DNA of 64,000 bases from Clytia hemisphaerica (GCA_902728285.1 CACVBU010000236.1:372001-436000), one strand, 5' to 3'; positions 46,462 to 57,540 are shown, counted from the stretch's first letter. The notes: generated by a model not told the origin, from the sequence alone. Translations and numbers: made by a program.

Positions 46462-49400
46462 TCATCGATTTCTTCGCAGTCTTAAAATATTGACAGTATT
46501 ATCAAGGGAACCGACAACCAGGGAAAAGGAATCACTATTGCTTCTCTTCTCCAAAATATCAATACTGTGTACCCAGTCTTTAGTTTCATAGCTTGTCACC
46601 AATTTTTTATTCTGTAAAATACACATTTTGTTAAAATGTCCACAACAAATCAATGCATCAAGATTATCTGAGCCCGTTGCAGGCAACTGTTTAATGTATG
46701 TCACAGGGTATAATAAATTTGAATACGGTACAACCACAAAATTTGAGAAAATGAAAATAGCCCCCGACTTTGTAGCCATGGCAACTTGATCTTCACTTGA
46801 GATTCGTTGACTTTTTGAAGGAGATGAAACATTTTTCTGTTCATTATCTTCATTGTTTAGAAAGCATCCTGAACAAAAACTGGTGACAACTGAAGGAACG
46901 TGAAGAGTCTTGACCAGAGTTCCGTTCTGAAAGAAATGTATTCTCTTTTGAGAATCAGCCACCATTAGATAAGATACATCCATTGTTGCTGATTGCATTC
47001 GAAACACATGCATGGCTGTGATGCAGATAGAAATATCACTTGACTATGGAAATAACAAAATCATGATTCAAAATTTGTAAATGATTACTCAAGACAGAAT
47101 GAGTTACGAAATTAATCAGCAAAAGACGAATCCTTTCGTAATTATCTAAATATTGTAGCGTAAAAAATTTCGTTTCTTTTCAATAAAGGAACAAAAAAAT
47201 AATACCAGACCCTTTCATTTTCCTTGAGGACTTCATAGAGACGACATTTCCACAAAGAATTGTAAGGTGTGCAAGCAACGATTGTTCCATCGTTTGAACC
47301 AACAATTATGGATTGATTTCCCACTAAAAGTAAGTGAAAATAGTATTTGAATCCTTGAATGCATAACAACATTAACAAAAGGTATTAATATTTAAAACTT
47401 GATTCAAGAAATAGTTTTGACATTTTTTTGGTGACCAAAGCAACTAGAGATCTTTGAGTTGTTCTCGAAGATGTAGGGGAGCATTACCATATGGCATTTT
47501 ATATCAGTGGACAATGCAACAAAGTTAATAAATACAATGAACTATTATACGAATCTTTCTATACTTATTCAAACTAATTATCATTGCCTTCCAAGAAAAA
47601 ACCTTAGTAATATGCTTTCTATAATTAGAATTTCTCTATAATTCGAACAAAATAGATTTCCCCTTCGAGTTCGAATTAAAGAGAGCCAATTATATATTTT
47701 TTGTTTCTGGAATTAATACCTGAATCAACATCCAGAGTTATGGCATTGATCTTGCTGTCACAAATCTGCGTTCTTTTTAATATTTGTCCATTGGTTAGAA
47801 TGGTGAGAAGCCCCTTGGAATCACCAACTATGACATCTTCAGAAGAAAATTTGGTTACGTTTGAAGTGACAAGGGAGTTTATGGGTCCACCTTTTGTCTC
47901 ATAACTTTTTCCATCCTAAAAAATTGTATCAATTCAAAATGCTTTATAACAAGTCTTCAAAACATTGAACATCCAAAGCGAAAAAAGGGTGGGAGCCAAA
48001 AACTTGGTCATGAATTTGAATTTCAAATTAAAACACTGATAAAACATAAAGTTTCTGCATTTAAAAACTTGATAGAAAGCTAAAATGTTGAAACCTTTTC
48101 GAAAGCAACTATTTCTTCTTGTGTGGAATAAACAGCTTTGTGAACTTTCACATCCCCATTGAAACATCCAAAAACCAAGCTCTCTTCTGAATCTCTAAAA
48201 AAATAACAGAAATCAAAATCATTATGATTCTTTAAGAAAAAAGGAGGAATATCTGCTTGTTAAGATTGGTTATCATCAGCATGAAAAATATGGACCATCT
48301 CAAGTCAAAACCCCCAAAAATCGCCTAACTTTTTCAAAAGAACTTTTTTGACTTTAACAAATGATAAATAAATGAGGTTAACTTATTTTTATTTGCTACT
48401 TTACATGCTAACTCAAAATTTATTCAGGTTCACAATGATATATACATTATAAAGGTTAAGTGTTGAATTTAAAGAGATATTCTTGGTCAAAGTAGGGTTA
48501 AAAATATGAGGTTAAGTTGCACTGAGGTTAACCTAATGGTCCTTAAAGATAGACCAAAATTGGTATGAAATGTGAGGTTAAAGTAAAAATAAATGATTGG
48601 GTTTTACTATTTAATGATTGGGCAACAAGGTAGGCTAGAAAAATGAGGTTAATATTTCAAGTAGGGTGTAAAATTTGAGGTTATTTCACAAAAACACCCT
48701 AATTGTGAGGTTAACAATGATATTTCAGTCTAATTTTGGATATCATACAAACAGTAGCCTATTATCAAAAACAACTAAACATGAAAAATTATATTTTGGT
48801 ATAAAAAGTGAGGTTAACTGGTATATTAACTTGAGAGACACAAGTACCTGAGAAAGGGGTTGATTTTAAGCTTTCAGATAACCTAGATAGAAAGGGAAAA
48901 TCGCGTGATAAAGAAGTGGGATCCATTATTCAATGGTTGAGGAACAAGGTTAGATAGAAAAGAATGAGGTTAATATCTTAGTTTGGGTACCAAAAACGAG
49001 GTTATTTGTGAATTGGGCTTATAGGGTTTTTTAATTCTTTATTGTATACTTTAATGACTTATAAATCTGTTTTTGATATCAATACTGAGCTTAAAAGTAA
49101 AGCTTCAGTCTTAATTAAGTCTGAATTAAAAATCTTTGAGGTTAACTTTTTATCGTAGTATACCTTAAACGTTTTTCGTTCAGTTGTTTAAGTTTGAAGG
49201 TATAAGCTAAAACATCCTACTTTTTCAGGTTGTTTAACCTCATTTTAAGAACATTTTTAGTCTATTTCATATTTTTTTAGCTTAGTTACTTTATGAAAAC
49301 TTTTAAAAAGTAATTTTGTTCCTGTAGCTTTAATAGAATAGAACTATTTAGATCAATTAGAGAAGCAAATTTCTCACATTCCTTAACATAGAGTTCTAAT

Positions 49401-52400
49401 TTTAATCTCAATTTTTAACCCTACGTTAGAGCAAAGATTGTCAATTTCATAAAAACCCTATTGATCTAAGCTTCTAGTATCATTTTACTTTTGTCCCATA
49501 ACTTAATACACTGGCTAGCAGAAGATATGGTTAAGAATGTGAGGTTACTTGTTACCATTTTTTTAACCTCATGAATTGCACCTTTCTTGTGGGAAATCTC
49601 TAACCTTTTTTAAACAAGGTTGATATTTGAAGCCTTTTTGATGACTCCCTAATAATTTTTTCCCCAATAATTCAATAAGCGTCTCTATATTTTGAGGTTA
49701 ACACAAGTCTATAAATTGTTGGACGGTGAAAAAGAATGCGGCTATTATATTTTGATTTTTCCCGACATGTTTCGGACTCGGTCCGTTCTCAAGGGAATGA
49801 TATTTCTATAGAAAAAAAACGTTTTTATACAAAATTATTTGACGTCAAATTGGACAAATACGTCATTTTAGGCGATTTCGGCTTGAAAATGGGTTGGTGT
49901 AAATGGGGCCATCTGATAAGTTGAATTTGGTCTAAAATGAACGTGTAAATCAGACTTAGGCGCTCGGTTGGAGAAGATTGAGTTCTTGGTTCAACCCATG
50001 AGGTGCGAGGGTTCTCAGTTCTTTGATCCAGAAGTTTTCTCTCTGTAGTATTATCCTTTTCATTCTTTCTATATCTGTCTCGTTGATCTGTTCGATGATG
50101 GTGAACTTTGCGTCTCTGTTGAAATCGTGGTTGGTTTGGTGGAAATGTTTACACGCTGGGATTGTCTCTTGTCGTGGTCTGTATGCATTACTTCTATGGT
50201 TATTGAGTCTTTGATTGAATTGGGTCTCGCTTTTTCCAATATATTGGATGTGACATTTGTTGCATTCCAGGAGGTAGATGATGCGAGTGCTTTTGCAGTT
50301 AACGTTGTGGAAGATCTGGTACGTCCTTTTGGTTTGTTGACTGGTGAAGGTTGAGGTTGACATTATTTGTTTACAGCAAAGGTTTCCTGTCCTTGTTAAG
50401 CAAGGCTGGCACTTTCCTTTCAGTTTTTGTTGTTTTCTTGAGACTTTGTTGTTGGATATTGATGTTTGTCCAAGTAGATCTTTCAAGTTTTTGTTGCGTC
50501 TATACGCAATGACTGGTGTTTGTTGGAAGGTATCTTGAAACCGTTCGTTGATGTTTAGGATATCCCAGTGCTTTTCCAGTAAGGTACGGATAGGTGGTAA
50601 GTTTTTGTTGAAGGTAGTGATGAAGGCGATTTGTTGTTTATTCTTGGTGTTGTTGTATTTTAGGAGATCTTCCCGGTTCTTAATCTTAACTTTGTCGAAC
50701 TGTTTATTGAGGTTTTCAGCTTTGTATCCTCTTCTGATGAATGCATCTTTCATTTGGAGGAGGGATTGGTTGTATTCTTCGGGGTTGGAGCAAATCTTTT
50801 TTATCCTTAGTGCTTGACCGTATGGGATGTTGTTTTTTAGGTTGTTTGGGTGGTATGAGGTATTATGGAGGTATGATGACCGATCTGTTGGTTTTTTGAA
50901 GATCTTGTAATCTAGTCGATTGTTCTTTATGGTTATCGTTGTGTCCAGGAAGTTGATCTCGCTATGAGAGTATTCCGTCGTGAATTTAATTGATGGGTGA
51001 ACTGTGTTGATGATTGTGAAAAATTCTTTTAGATCACTTTCTGTGCCTTTCCATATAAAAAATATGTCATCAATGAATCTGAGGTATTTTATGATGTTGT
51101 TAGTTATGCGTGGATAGATTTCTCGTTCTTCGAACTCTCCCATAAAAATGTTTGCATACGATGGGGCACATTTAGTACCCATTGCGCATCCTTTGATTTG
51201 GAGATAGTGTTTGTCGTTGAATATGAAGTTATTAAGGGTGAGGATGAGGCGTAAGAATGTTAAAATTACTGTCATGTGTTTAATGGACGACTCGACGTTT
51301 GTTAATGATTTACGAATGGAGGCTATGCCTTCGACATTCGGGATGTTGGTATATAATGCCGACACATCCATGGTTACAAGTATTGCGTGTGCTGGTATAT
51401 GTAAATCTTTGGTTTTGTTGATAAAGTCTGTTGTGTCTTTGATATATGAAGGCAGTGATTTCGCATGGTCTTGTAGGTGATAATCAACATATTGGGAGAT
51501 ACGTGCTGTGTGACAATTGATGGAGCTGATGACAGGTCTTCCTGGGTTATCTGGTTTGTGTATTTTGGGTGTGGTGTAAAATTTTGGTGTCTTTGGCTGT
51601 GTCTCGGTAAGCATTTCAGTGGTTTTATCGTCTAGTAGCTTGGATTTTCTCAGTGATTCTATGATGTCTTGTATCTTTTTGTTATGTTTTGGTGTGAGAT
51701 CTTGGTCACACTCCTTGTAGAAAGTCTGATCGTTTAGTTGTCTTAGGGCTTCATTTATATAATCTGCAACGTCTTGGATTACTACGGCGCCTCCTTTATC
51801 GGCGTTTGTGATGATGATGTCTTCTTTTCTCCTTAGTTGTTCTAAAGCTTCACGTTCTTCTTTTTTCAGATTGTATTTGCGTTTGGTTCTTGTGACCTCA
51901 TGGTTATTTATCTCGTTTTCAAAGGCGTCAATAAAAGTTTTGACTGTGTGATGTGGGTTATTTGGTGTCCATTGGTTATTTTTCTTTTTTATGTAGAATG
52001 GCTTTTTAGCCATTGTTACATTAGGGTCGTTTCCAAAATGTGCTTTTAGTTTAATTTTTCTTGCGAAGTCGTTTATGTCGTTCTGTAGCGTTGTTCTGTT
52101 GTAGTTACCTTGTGTTGGACAAAAGTTTAGGTTTTTACCAAGTAGGTTGTATTCTGCTTTTGTGAATTTTTGTTTTGAAAGATTAACTACATTCCCTGAG
52201 GGGTCTGTGGCGTATCTTGTTGTTGGAATTGTGTTGCAAAGTCGCTTAACGTTTTCATGGTAGTGTTTATGAGGTTTATTATATCGTTTGTGCTTTGTGC
52301 CCCTTGAGAAGGGGCAGGCTTGTAGTTTTTTGAAGGTCCAGGCTCTTCAGGTGTATATCTTGTTGTTCTTTGTGATCTTAGCTCACGTATTTGTTCCTGC

Positions 52401-54083
52401 AGTTTGTCAATTTGCTCGTCACGGTCGGGGGCGTTGTTTTGCTGTGGCCTTTGCAGGATTCGCGGGGGTCTTTGATTGTAGTTATTAGTTAACTGATTTA
52501 GATTATTGTTTCTTGGTGCGAAGTTATTTGTGCGTTGGGTGTAGTTATTGCTTCTCTGGTAGAAGTTGTTGGTTCTGCTGTTGTTTCTGCGAGCAACTTG
52601 AGAGTATAAGGGTTTGTTAGATCTGCTTCTAGATCGGCTGCGATTTCGTCGTGGTGGAGCATCATCTTCTGCTGTAACGTTGGCTGATCGGCCTTGGCGA
52701 GTGGACTGGTCCACGTTGTATTTCAGTCGGTAAAATTTCTTGTTTTTCCTGGTATCAAGGGTTTTCTTGCGCGTATCCTGATTTTCTTTAAGCGCTTTTT
52801 TAATTTCTCTGTATTTACCTGGTTCGGTTTTGGTTTTGATAGCTTCGTCAGCTTCTTTGATCTTGTCATCAATTTCTGGAGTTGTTTTTTCGCAGAAATC
52901 GGCAGTCATCTTCATCAATACAAAAGAAAATTCGTTGAGTTTACTATACCATTGTTCTACAAATTGTGGATCATGGTTTCCAATCGATGGTTCTAAATTG
53001 ATTTGAAGTCCCTTAGGGACAACTTTCTGTTCGATGCAACGATTTAAGAATTGTTTGTGTGACTCATATCGGTCTTGTCGATCAATCAAGCGGTCAAGTT
53101 TGATTAGCTCAGATGTGTTGATGTTATTTTGGGTATTTCCCTGTGGAACAAATAAAGTTTCTGAGGCTCTTGATTCGAAAGGTTGGCTGACAACAATCGA
53201 TGGTATATCGTCTTCGCGTCGTCTTTTTGCGCGGTTGTCGGTGTTTTCTCGGTCGGCTGGTGGAAAATTGATCCTTCCAGTGACATGGGTAAACGATTTA
53301 CTCCGTGTAGCCATTCTTGAAGCGATAATAATATGTTGGACGGTGAAAAAGAATGCGGCTATTATATTTTGATTTTTCCCGACATGTTTCGGACTCGGTC
53401 CGTTCTCAAGGGAATGATATTTCTATAGAAAAAAAACGTTTTTATACAAAATTATTTGAGTCTATAAATTGTCATATTAACCTCAAATAACAAACCTTTT
53501 TCAAGTTTTTTTTCATTTTTGGGTATAAACCATCAATTATGACCAACCCTCAAAATTTCAACCTTTTTAGATAAAAAATGAAGATCATATGGCCAATTAT
53601 GTAAATTTTCCACTTTTTTCTCAAAAAAATTAACTTTTTCTTAGGCGACATTGATTTGAGATTGTCCATATCAGCAATCTGATTGGCTAAAAACGCGTAC
53701 ATAAATGCTGTATTTCATATTGTAGTGTACCGTACAAACACAAGACCACGTTCAAAAAAGGGATCTGGTAAGCGATAGATCATAAAAGTTTGTTGGTATT
53801 TTTCAAGTTGATGATAAGTTATCACACTTTTACTCGTGCAATATAAGCTCGAAAAATATATCCCATATTGTACTCGGTACTGTTTGATAACTATTACATA
53901 TAGTATATTGGTTATATAATATTTGAGGCTATCAGATAGAAAGTAGTACACTAAAAACGATATAATATGATCAACTAACCTGAATATCTTTTTGGTGGAA
54001 AGTACATTAAAGCCATTGCTAAATGTTTCGTCCCAGATTTTTTCGATTGCATACTTTTCTTTATCTTCGTTAAAAATTGTCAT
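46462..54083 (-). CDS. Predicted beta-propeller (WD/FG-GAP-like) protein
   Basis: Predicted join of 54083-53980, 48194-48095, 47915-47720, 47323-47211 and 47043-46462, about 364 residues. Intron phases are 2, 0, 1, 0 and the frame is continuous across all joins. Repeated blade-like strands are visible: SLVFGCFNGDVKVHKA, DVIVGDSKGLLTILTNGQIL, SIIVGSNDGTIVACTP, YLMVADSQKRIHFFQNGTLV, MATKSGAIFIFSN, CGHFNKMCILQNKKLVTSYE, SLVVGSLDNTVNILR. These give about seven blades, so a single beta-propeller is likely and a scaffold role plausible. I do not recognise the orthologue; KICSTOR/BBS-type propellers were considered and not supported by sequence I could match. Intron 1 (5.8 kb) contains a Penelope-like element in the same orientation and a GAGGTTA-rich stretch. 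The fourth donor (GG|GTCTGG) is the least certain. Confidence 0.68.
48376..49706. repeat. Dispersed GAGGTTA-rich stretch
   Basis: About 15 irregularly spaced GAGGTTA(A) words, mostly on the plus strand (for example 'aatgaggttaata', 'gtgaggttaac'), with a few TAACCTC complements near 49236 and 49569. Spacing is roughly 30-150 bp, so it is not a clean satellite. It lies in intron 1 of the propeller gene, and one more complement (TTAACCTCA) follows the Penelope-like element. Confidence 0.6.
49720..49842 (-). repeat. Penelope pLTR (3' end of element)
   Basis: Direct repeat of 53337-53459. On the minus strand it contains a compact fold: GGACCGAGTCC hairpin followed by GAAAC, inside an outer TCCC/GGGA pairing, preceded by TTGAGAA. 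This resembles a degenerate hammerhead ribozyme core, which Penelope-like pLTRs are known to carry. Confidence 0.85.
49956..52187 (-). CDS. Penelope-like reverse transcriptase with GIY-YIG endonuclease
   Basis: Copies element RNA and cleaves target DNA. Numbering from the first Met (52013, 685 codons): RT motifs DVSALYTNIP (216-225), KGCAMGTKCAP (274-284), catalytic RFIDD (312-316) and KPTDRSSYLH (374-383); then a C-terminal GIY-YIG domain with IIYLLECNKC (578-587), YIGKS (591-595), HR (606-607) and a late RENFW. The frame is open upstream of that Met, and those 58 codons (NLLGKNLNFCPTQGNYN, KLKAHFGNDPN) match the conserved N-terminus of this RT group. I therefore extend to 52187, where the frame meets the stop of ORF1, in the -1 frame relative to it. 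All key catalytic residues are present and there is no internal stop, so the protein may be functional. Confidence 0.95.
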   Translation of the reverse strand, partial: VNLSKQKFTKAEYNLLGKNLNFCPTQGNYNRTTLQNDINDFARKIKLKAHFGNDPNVTMAKKPFYIKKKNNQWTPNNPHHTVKTFIDAFENEINNHEVTRTKRKYNLKKEEREALEQLRRKEDIIITNADKGGAVVIQDVADYINEALRQLNDQTFYKECDQDLTPKHNKKIQDIIESLRKSKLLDDKTTEMLTETQPKTPKFYTTPKIHKPDNPGRPVISSINCHTARISQYVDYHLQDHAKSLPSYIKDTTDFINKTKDLHIPAHAILVTMDVSALYTNIPNVEGIASIRKSLTNVESSIKHMTVILTFLRLILTLNNFIFNDKHYLQIKGCAMGTKCAPSYANIFMGEFEEREIYPRITNNIIKYLRFIDDIFFIWKGTESDLKEFFTIINTVHPSIKFTTEYSHSEINFLDTTITIKNNRLDYKIFKKPTDRSSYLHNTSYHPNNLKNNIPYGQALRIKKICSNPEEYNQSLLQMKDAFIRRGYKAENLNKQFDKVKIKNREDLLKYNNTKNKQQIAFITTFNKNLPPIRTLLEKHWDILNINERFQDTFQQTPVIAYRRNKNLKDLLGQTSISNNKVSRKQQKLKGKCQPCLTRTGNLCCKQIMSTSTFTSQQTKRTYQIFHNVNCKSTRIIYLLECNKCHIQYIGKSETQFNQRLNNHRSNAYRPRQETIPACKHFHQTNHDFNRDAKFTIIEQINETDIERMKRIILQRENFWIKELRTLAPHGLNQELNLLQPSA
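52187..53314 (-). CDS. Penelope-like element ORF1 protein
   Basis: A 375-residue protein upstream of the RT. Visible parts: basic N-terminal NRAKRRREDD; a charged helical middle (about 80-200, KIKEADEAIKTKTEPGKYRE) with coiled-coil character; an Arg/Ser stretch RRNRSRSRSRSNKPLYSQVA; an Asn/Gln/Arg-rich repeat region (NNYTQRTNNFAPRNNN); and a short coiled coil DKLQEQIRELRSQRTTR. Likely an RNA-binding nucleocapsid-like partner of the RT, inferred from composition. Its stop codon lies inside the open frame of the RT, so the RT must be made by frameshift, reinitiation or internal initiation. The start at 53314 lies 22 bp inside the upstream pLTR boundary. Confidence 0.85.
   Translation of the reverse strand: MATRSKSFTHVTGRINFPPADRENTDNRAKRRREDDIPSIVVSQPFESRASETLFVPQGNTQNNINTSELIKLDRLIDRQDRYESHKQFLNRCIEQKVVPKGLQINLEPSIGNHDPQFVEQWYSKLNEFSFVLMKMTADFCEKTTPEIDDKIKEADEAIKTKTEPGKYREIKKALKENQDTRKKTLDTRKNKKFYRLKYNVDQSTRQGRSANVTAEDDAPPRRNRSRSRSRSNKPLYSQVARRNNSRTNNFYQRSNNYTQRTNNFAPRNNNLNQLTNNYNQRPPRILQRPQQNNAPDRDEQIDKLQEQIRELRSQRTTRYTPEEPGPSKNYKPAPSQGAQSTNDIINLINTTMKTLSDFATQFQQQDTPQTPQGM
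53337..53459 (-). repeat. Penelope pLTR (5' end of element)
   Basis: Identical in sequence to 49720-49842 as far as I can read. It lies immediately upstream of ORF1 and presumably carries the promoter. Confidence 0.88.
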
Positions 54084-54140
54084 TTCTATCTAATTCTAAA
54101 ATAAAGATGAAATTTATGAGAGAATGATGGTTCATCAATT

Positions 54141-54450
54141 TCAGTTAGTCACACTGGCATCCTGCTAAAATGCTGAAATGCATATCAAAGAAAATTAATG
54201 CTGAGAAAGCACTTTATCATTTATATACAGTACTTCACTTGTAAGCAAAGAATGCGCCACAAAACTTCCAAATGATGTGAAAATAACCTGACACTTTTTA
54301 ATGAAGATTTACATTGAAAGAATTCATGAGAAATTTCCCAAATTCTGAGCCACAGATGAAAGAATTGAACCCATGCCAACCTTGAAAACCTATTTGAAGA
54401 ACAACTTCCAAAGAAAAAGATCTAGGCGTGAGAAGACACCAATCTAAAGC
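54141..54450 (+). repeat. Dispersed repeat R4, copy A
   Basis: Diverged copy of 55353-55640: GTTAGTCACA, AATGCGCC(A/G)CAAAACTTC, TGAGCCA(C/T)AGATGAAA and AAGAAAAAGATCTA are shared in order. About 75-80 percent similar by eye. Confidence 0.6.
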
Positions 54451-55352
54451 CACACTAACTCCTCAAGGCCGAACCACCCTATTTACACATGACCATGATT
54501 CAGTAAATTATCATCCTTACAAACCATCCTCGAGACAACTGGTGCTATTTTTCTAGTGTAACTATTTGAATTTTTGGAGTTTATTGGTTTCAAACACTCC
54601 AAGAAACAGCAGAAAGCTTAAGTCAGTAAATTCACTTTTTCAGGAAGAGTTTGTTAAAGGATCTCAATAAAATAAATAAAGCCTGGGAATCATCATCCAT
54701 TATGAGGTTACCTTTGAGGCCGTCCTTATTGTTTATCGCTGATAGCTGCATACAGAAAGTTTGTTAGTATTTTCAAAATATTAAACTGCGATAATTTATC
54801 TCAAGTTTTAATTTCAAAAAATCAAAAGAAAGGCAATTCAATCTTCCCTAAAAAAAGAGACATCAGAATTTGACAGGATTGTCTGGATTAAGGCTACGCT
54901 GTGTGGAATGATTGGATTTAGTAAATTTAGGTGGAAAGCCCAGAAATTACATATCTTATTATATCTTACATATCTAATTTCATCATAGCAATGTCTGGTC
55001 TGCAAAGTAGTTAGAGTGATTTTTTAAACAGATTTCTTTCAGTTTTATTTATTATTTAATCATTTAATATTTAAAGACCAGATAAGAAGACAAAATTAGA
55101 CAAGGTATATTGGTTACTGCTTGCTAGGGGACAAGTCTATGGCTAGTTGACTTTTTAAGAGCTGAATGGTACACTGGACAGGGTAGAAATTTAATTTTAA
55201 ACAGCAAACCACCGCAGGGCTAGATGACGTACTTTTGCTGAAAAGTGTGCCGTGTCACGTGACATTACAATAGAATATCAGCGCTTGACAAATCAAAAGC
55301 TTCGAGGGTTTTCAAAAACAATATTTTTTCTAATATTCACTTTTTTTGCCTG

Positions 55353-55640
55353 CCAGTTAGTCACATTAGCGTCCTGCCAAAATGCGTATCAAAGATTAAT
55401 GCTGGGAAAGCGCTATATCGTTTACTTGACTAGCAAGCAAAAAAATGCGCCGCAAAACTTCTAAAGGGATTCATGAAAAAATAACCTGGTGCTTTTATTT
55501 TCAAAAACTATGAGAAATTGCCTAAAATTTGAGCCATAGATGAAAAAATTGAGCCAAGCTAACCTTGAAAATAATTTGAAGATCAACTTCCCAAGAAAAA
55601 GATCTACGTGGGGGAGACGGAACTCACCTAGATCCGCACA
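55353..55640 (+). repeat. Dispersed repeat R4, copy B
   Basis: Second copy of the repeat at 54141-54450, same orientation. Short open frames here (55252-55464, 55540-55752) read through the repeat and are not called. 55641-56742 otherwise shows nothing recognisable. Confidence 0.6.
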
Positions 55641-56742
55641 CCGCCAGAAAGGCTATTTCCCGAACATTTTGCCAGACGTCAAACACGGCGGACCCATTAA
55701 CATGTGTAGAGTTATTTTTACTTTAGCGTATAAACAAGGCCTTAAAAATTGAAGCGTTGTCTCGCGAATTGAATGACAAAATTTGGTTGGTTGATGCTGC
55801 ACGTTCGCAATCGATCATTTTGTCTCCATTTTAAGCTTTCAAGTTTTAGCTAATTGTCTTGGGAACTTGAACTTTATTCAGGTAACTCTCATCCTTGTTG
55901 TTGCAAATACATCCTGTAGATGACTGATGTTGTTTTCTCTGAAAGCTTGATTTCCTAGTGTGACTAACTGCCTGCGATGGCTTAAAGCTTGACATCTAGC
56001 CCTTTGGGTATCCAAGCTTATCCTAAACAGGAACCCGTCTGCGTATTTTTTTAAATCTGATGAATACTTGACGGGTCAGAGCTGTGAGTCCGATTTTGGC
56101 CTCAAAAAAATTACAGTGGGAAATTCGAATTTAGCTCTGTCCTCACTTACTAAAATAAAAACCAAATTTCGGAGCTTGCGCTTTCTTTAAGAAAGTGTGA
56201 CCAGTGAAACAATAACAGGATTTGATTGGCTGTGTTTTCAACCGTTATTAGGATATGGGAAATTCAAACTGTCAGCCCATACCATGCTATATATTTCGCC
56301 ATCAGTATATAGAATAAGAAATCATAGCATGGATCTCCAGGCTAAGCTTATCCAAACTCATGTTTCTGAAACCTTCCCACCAGTCAACCTAGGATAGCCA
56401 AACAGAAATTAATAAAAAACAGCCTTCACAGCATGTAAATGTTTTTGCATAGGTTTTGCATATTTTCCTATGAAATCTCACCACGTTAATTCAGCCAACA
56501 TAATTTTGGTCGCCACCATCTATATTTGGTCAATACGTACTAGTAATAACATAGTTTGGAGGGTGACAAAAACAAAATAAAAACATTACAGATTAATTAC
56601 CCCTCTCCTCCCTTACATTTCTAAATTAAATGTAATCAGCCATAAATTATAGAGGGTATAACACCAAACTTCAGTCACAATGAAGAAGACGGCACTGTAA
56701 AAGCAGGTGTCTCGTCTTCAATTACAAGTGGTCGTAGTAAAA

Positions 56743-56935
56743 AATGTCAGGTCCAAACAATCAAAGGAAGTAGCTTTCAAAAATTTATTTGTGAGAGCTT
56801 AGCTGTACAGGGTCCAAAACTCTTCAACAACGTATTCCTTCTGACATACGAAAAATCACTGGCAGTATATAGACTTAAAAACTTGTATATCAAGATTACG
56901 GGATTTCGACTACGGGCTAATTTTACTTTCGTTTT
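56743..56935 (+). pseudogene. C-terminal remnant of a CR1/L2-like non-LTR reverse transcriptase
   Basis: One plus-strand frame reads ESLAVQGPKLFNNVFLLTYE then KSLAVYRLKNLYIKI, which matches the conserved end of CR1/Jockey-type RTs (S-x-x-VxGPKLFNSLP..IR...S...FK..L). No catalytic RT domain remains and no 5' part is seen. Upstream 'CQVQTIKGSSFQKFI' continues the frame. A short, decayed fragment. Confidence 0.5.
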
Positions 56936-57344
56936 GAGTGGTTTCATTTTCGATTTCAAGCCAATATCTTAACAACAGGGTACTCACCCATAGTTAGAGG
57001 GGTTTGTGCAAAAAACTAAACATAGGAAATTTTTCAAATCCCCCATTTCGATTAATGCAATGAAAAATGAAACTATTCTTATGTTTCACTTTTTTGCACC
57101 TATTCTTCAAAATGAAAATATTTAAGATTTTAAGTTCTTCTATTCAATGATTTTTTATGGCACTTTGTTGACAATCTAACTCTCGCATCAAATTCCCGCT
57201 TTCTTCAGTAAATTGAAGATGAGTAAAAACCTAAGCCACGGATCACGGATTGAAACAATATGAAAGGGGGGATTTTACGGATAGAGTGCCTCGTATCGTT
57301 GGTCATTAAGGAGATAATAATTAAATAGTTCATAACCTTATATC

Positions 57345-57540
57345 CCTATAACCCTGTAACCATTTAACCCTGTAACTGTGTAACCTTGTAACTGTGTAAC
57401 TGTGTAACTGTGTAACCCTGTAACTGTGTAACCCTGTAACTGTGTAACCCTGTAACTCTGTAACCCTGTAACTCTGTAACCCTGTAACCCTGTAACTCTG
57501 TAACCATGTAACCCTGTAACTGTGTAACCCTGTAACCATG
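57345..57540. repeat. 8-bp minisatellite block A
   Basis: Repeats of CTGTAACC with CTGTAACT/GTGTAAC variants, about 24 units. They open long spurious frames of GYRVT/SYTVT repeats on the minus strand that are not genes. Confidence 0.92.

Larger units (their letters stand above)
49720..53458 (-). mobile_element. Penelope-like retroelement, nearly intact
   Basis: A 3.7-kb element with direct pseudo-LTRs of 123 bp at 49720-49842 and 53337-53459 (from TTGGACGGTGAAAAAGAATG to AAATTATTTGA), two minus-strand ORFs between them, and an identical 14-bp flanking duplication AGTCTATAAATTGT at 49706-49719 and 53459-53472. The pLTRs look identical, so insertion is recent. It sits in intron 1 of the propeller gene, in the same orientation. 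Confidence 0.93.

Noticed and set aside
46462-47013. Single-exon gene starting at the Met at 47013
   Set aside because: The frame continues upstream to a splice acceptor at 47043, and upstream exons join in frame.
50023-51480. Plus-strand open frames opposite the Penelope reverse transcriptase
   Set aside because: Antisense shadows of a clearly coding minus-strand RT.
52820-53340. Host nucleic-acid-binding gene (Arg/Ser and Asn-rich protein)
   Set aside because: It lies between the pLTRs directly before the RT, so it is the element's ORF1.
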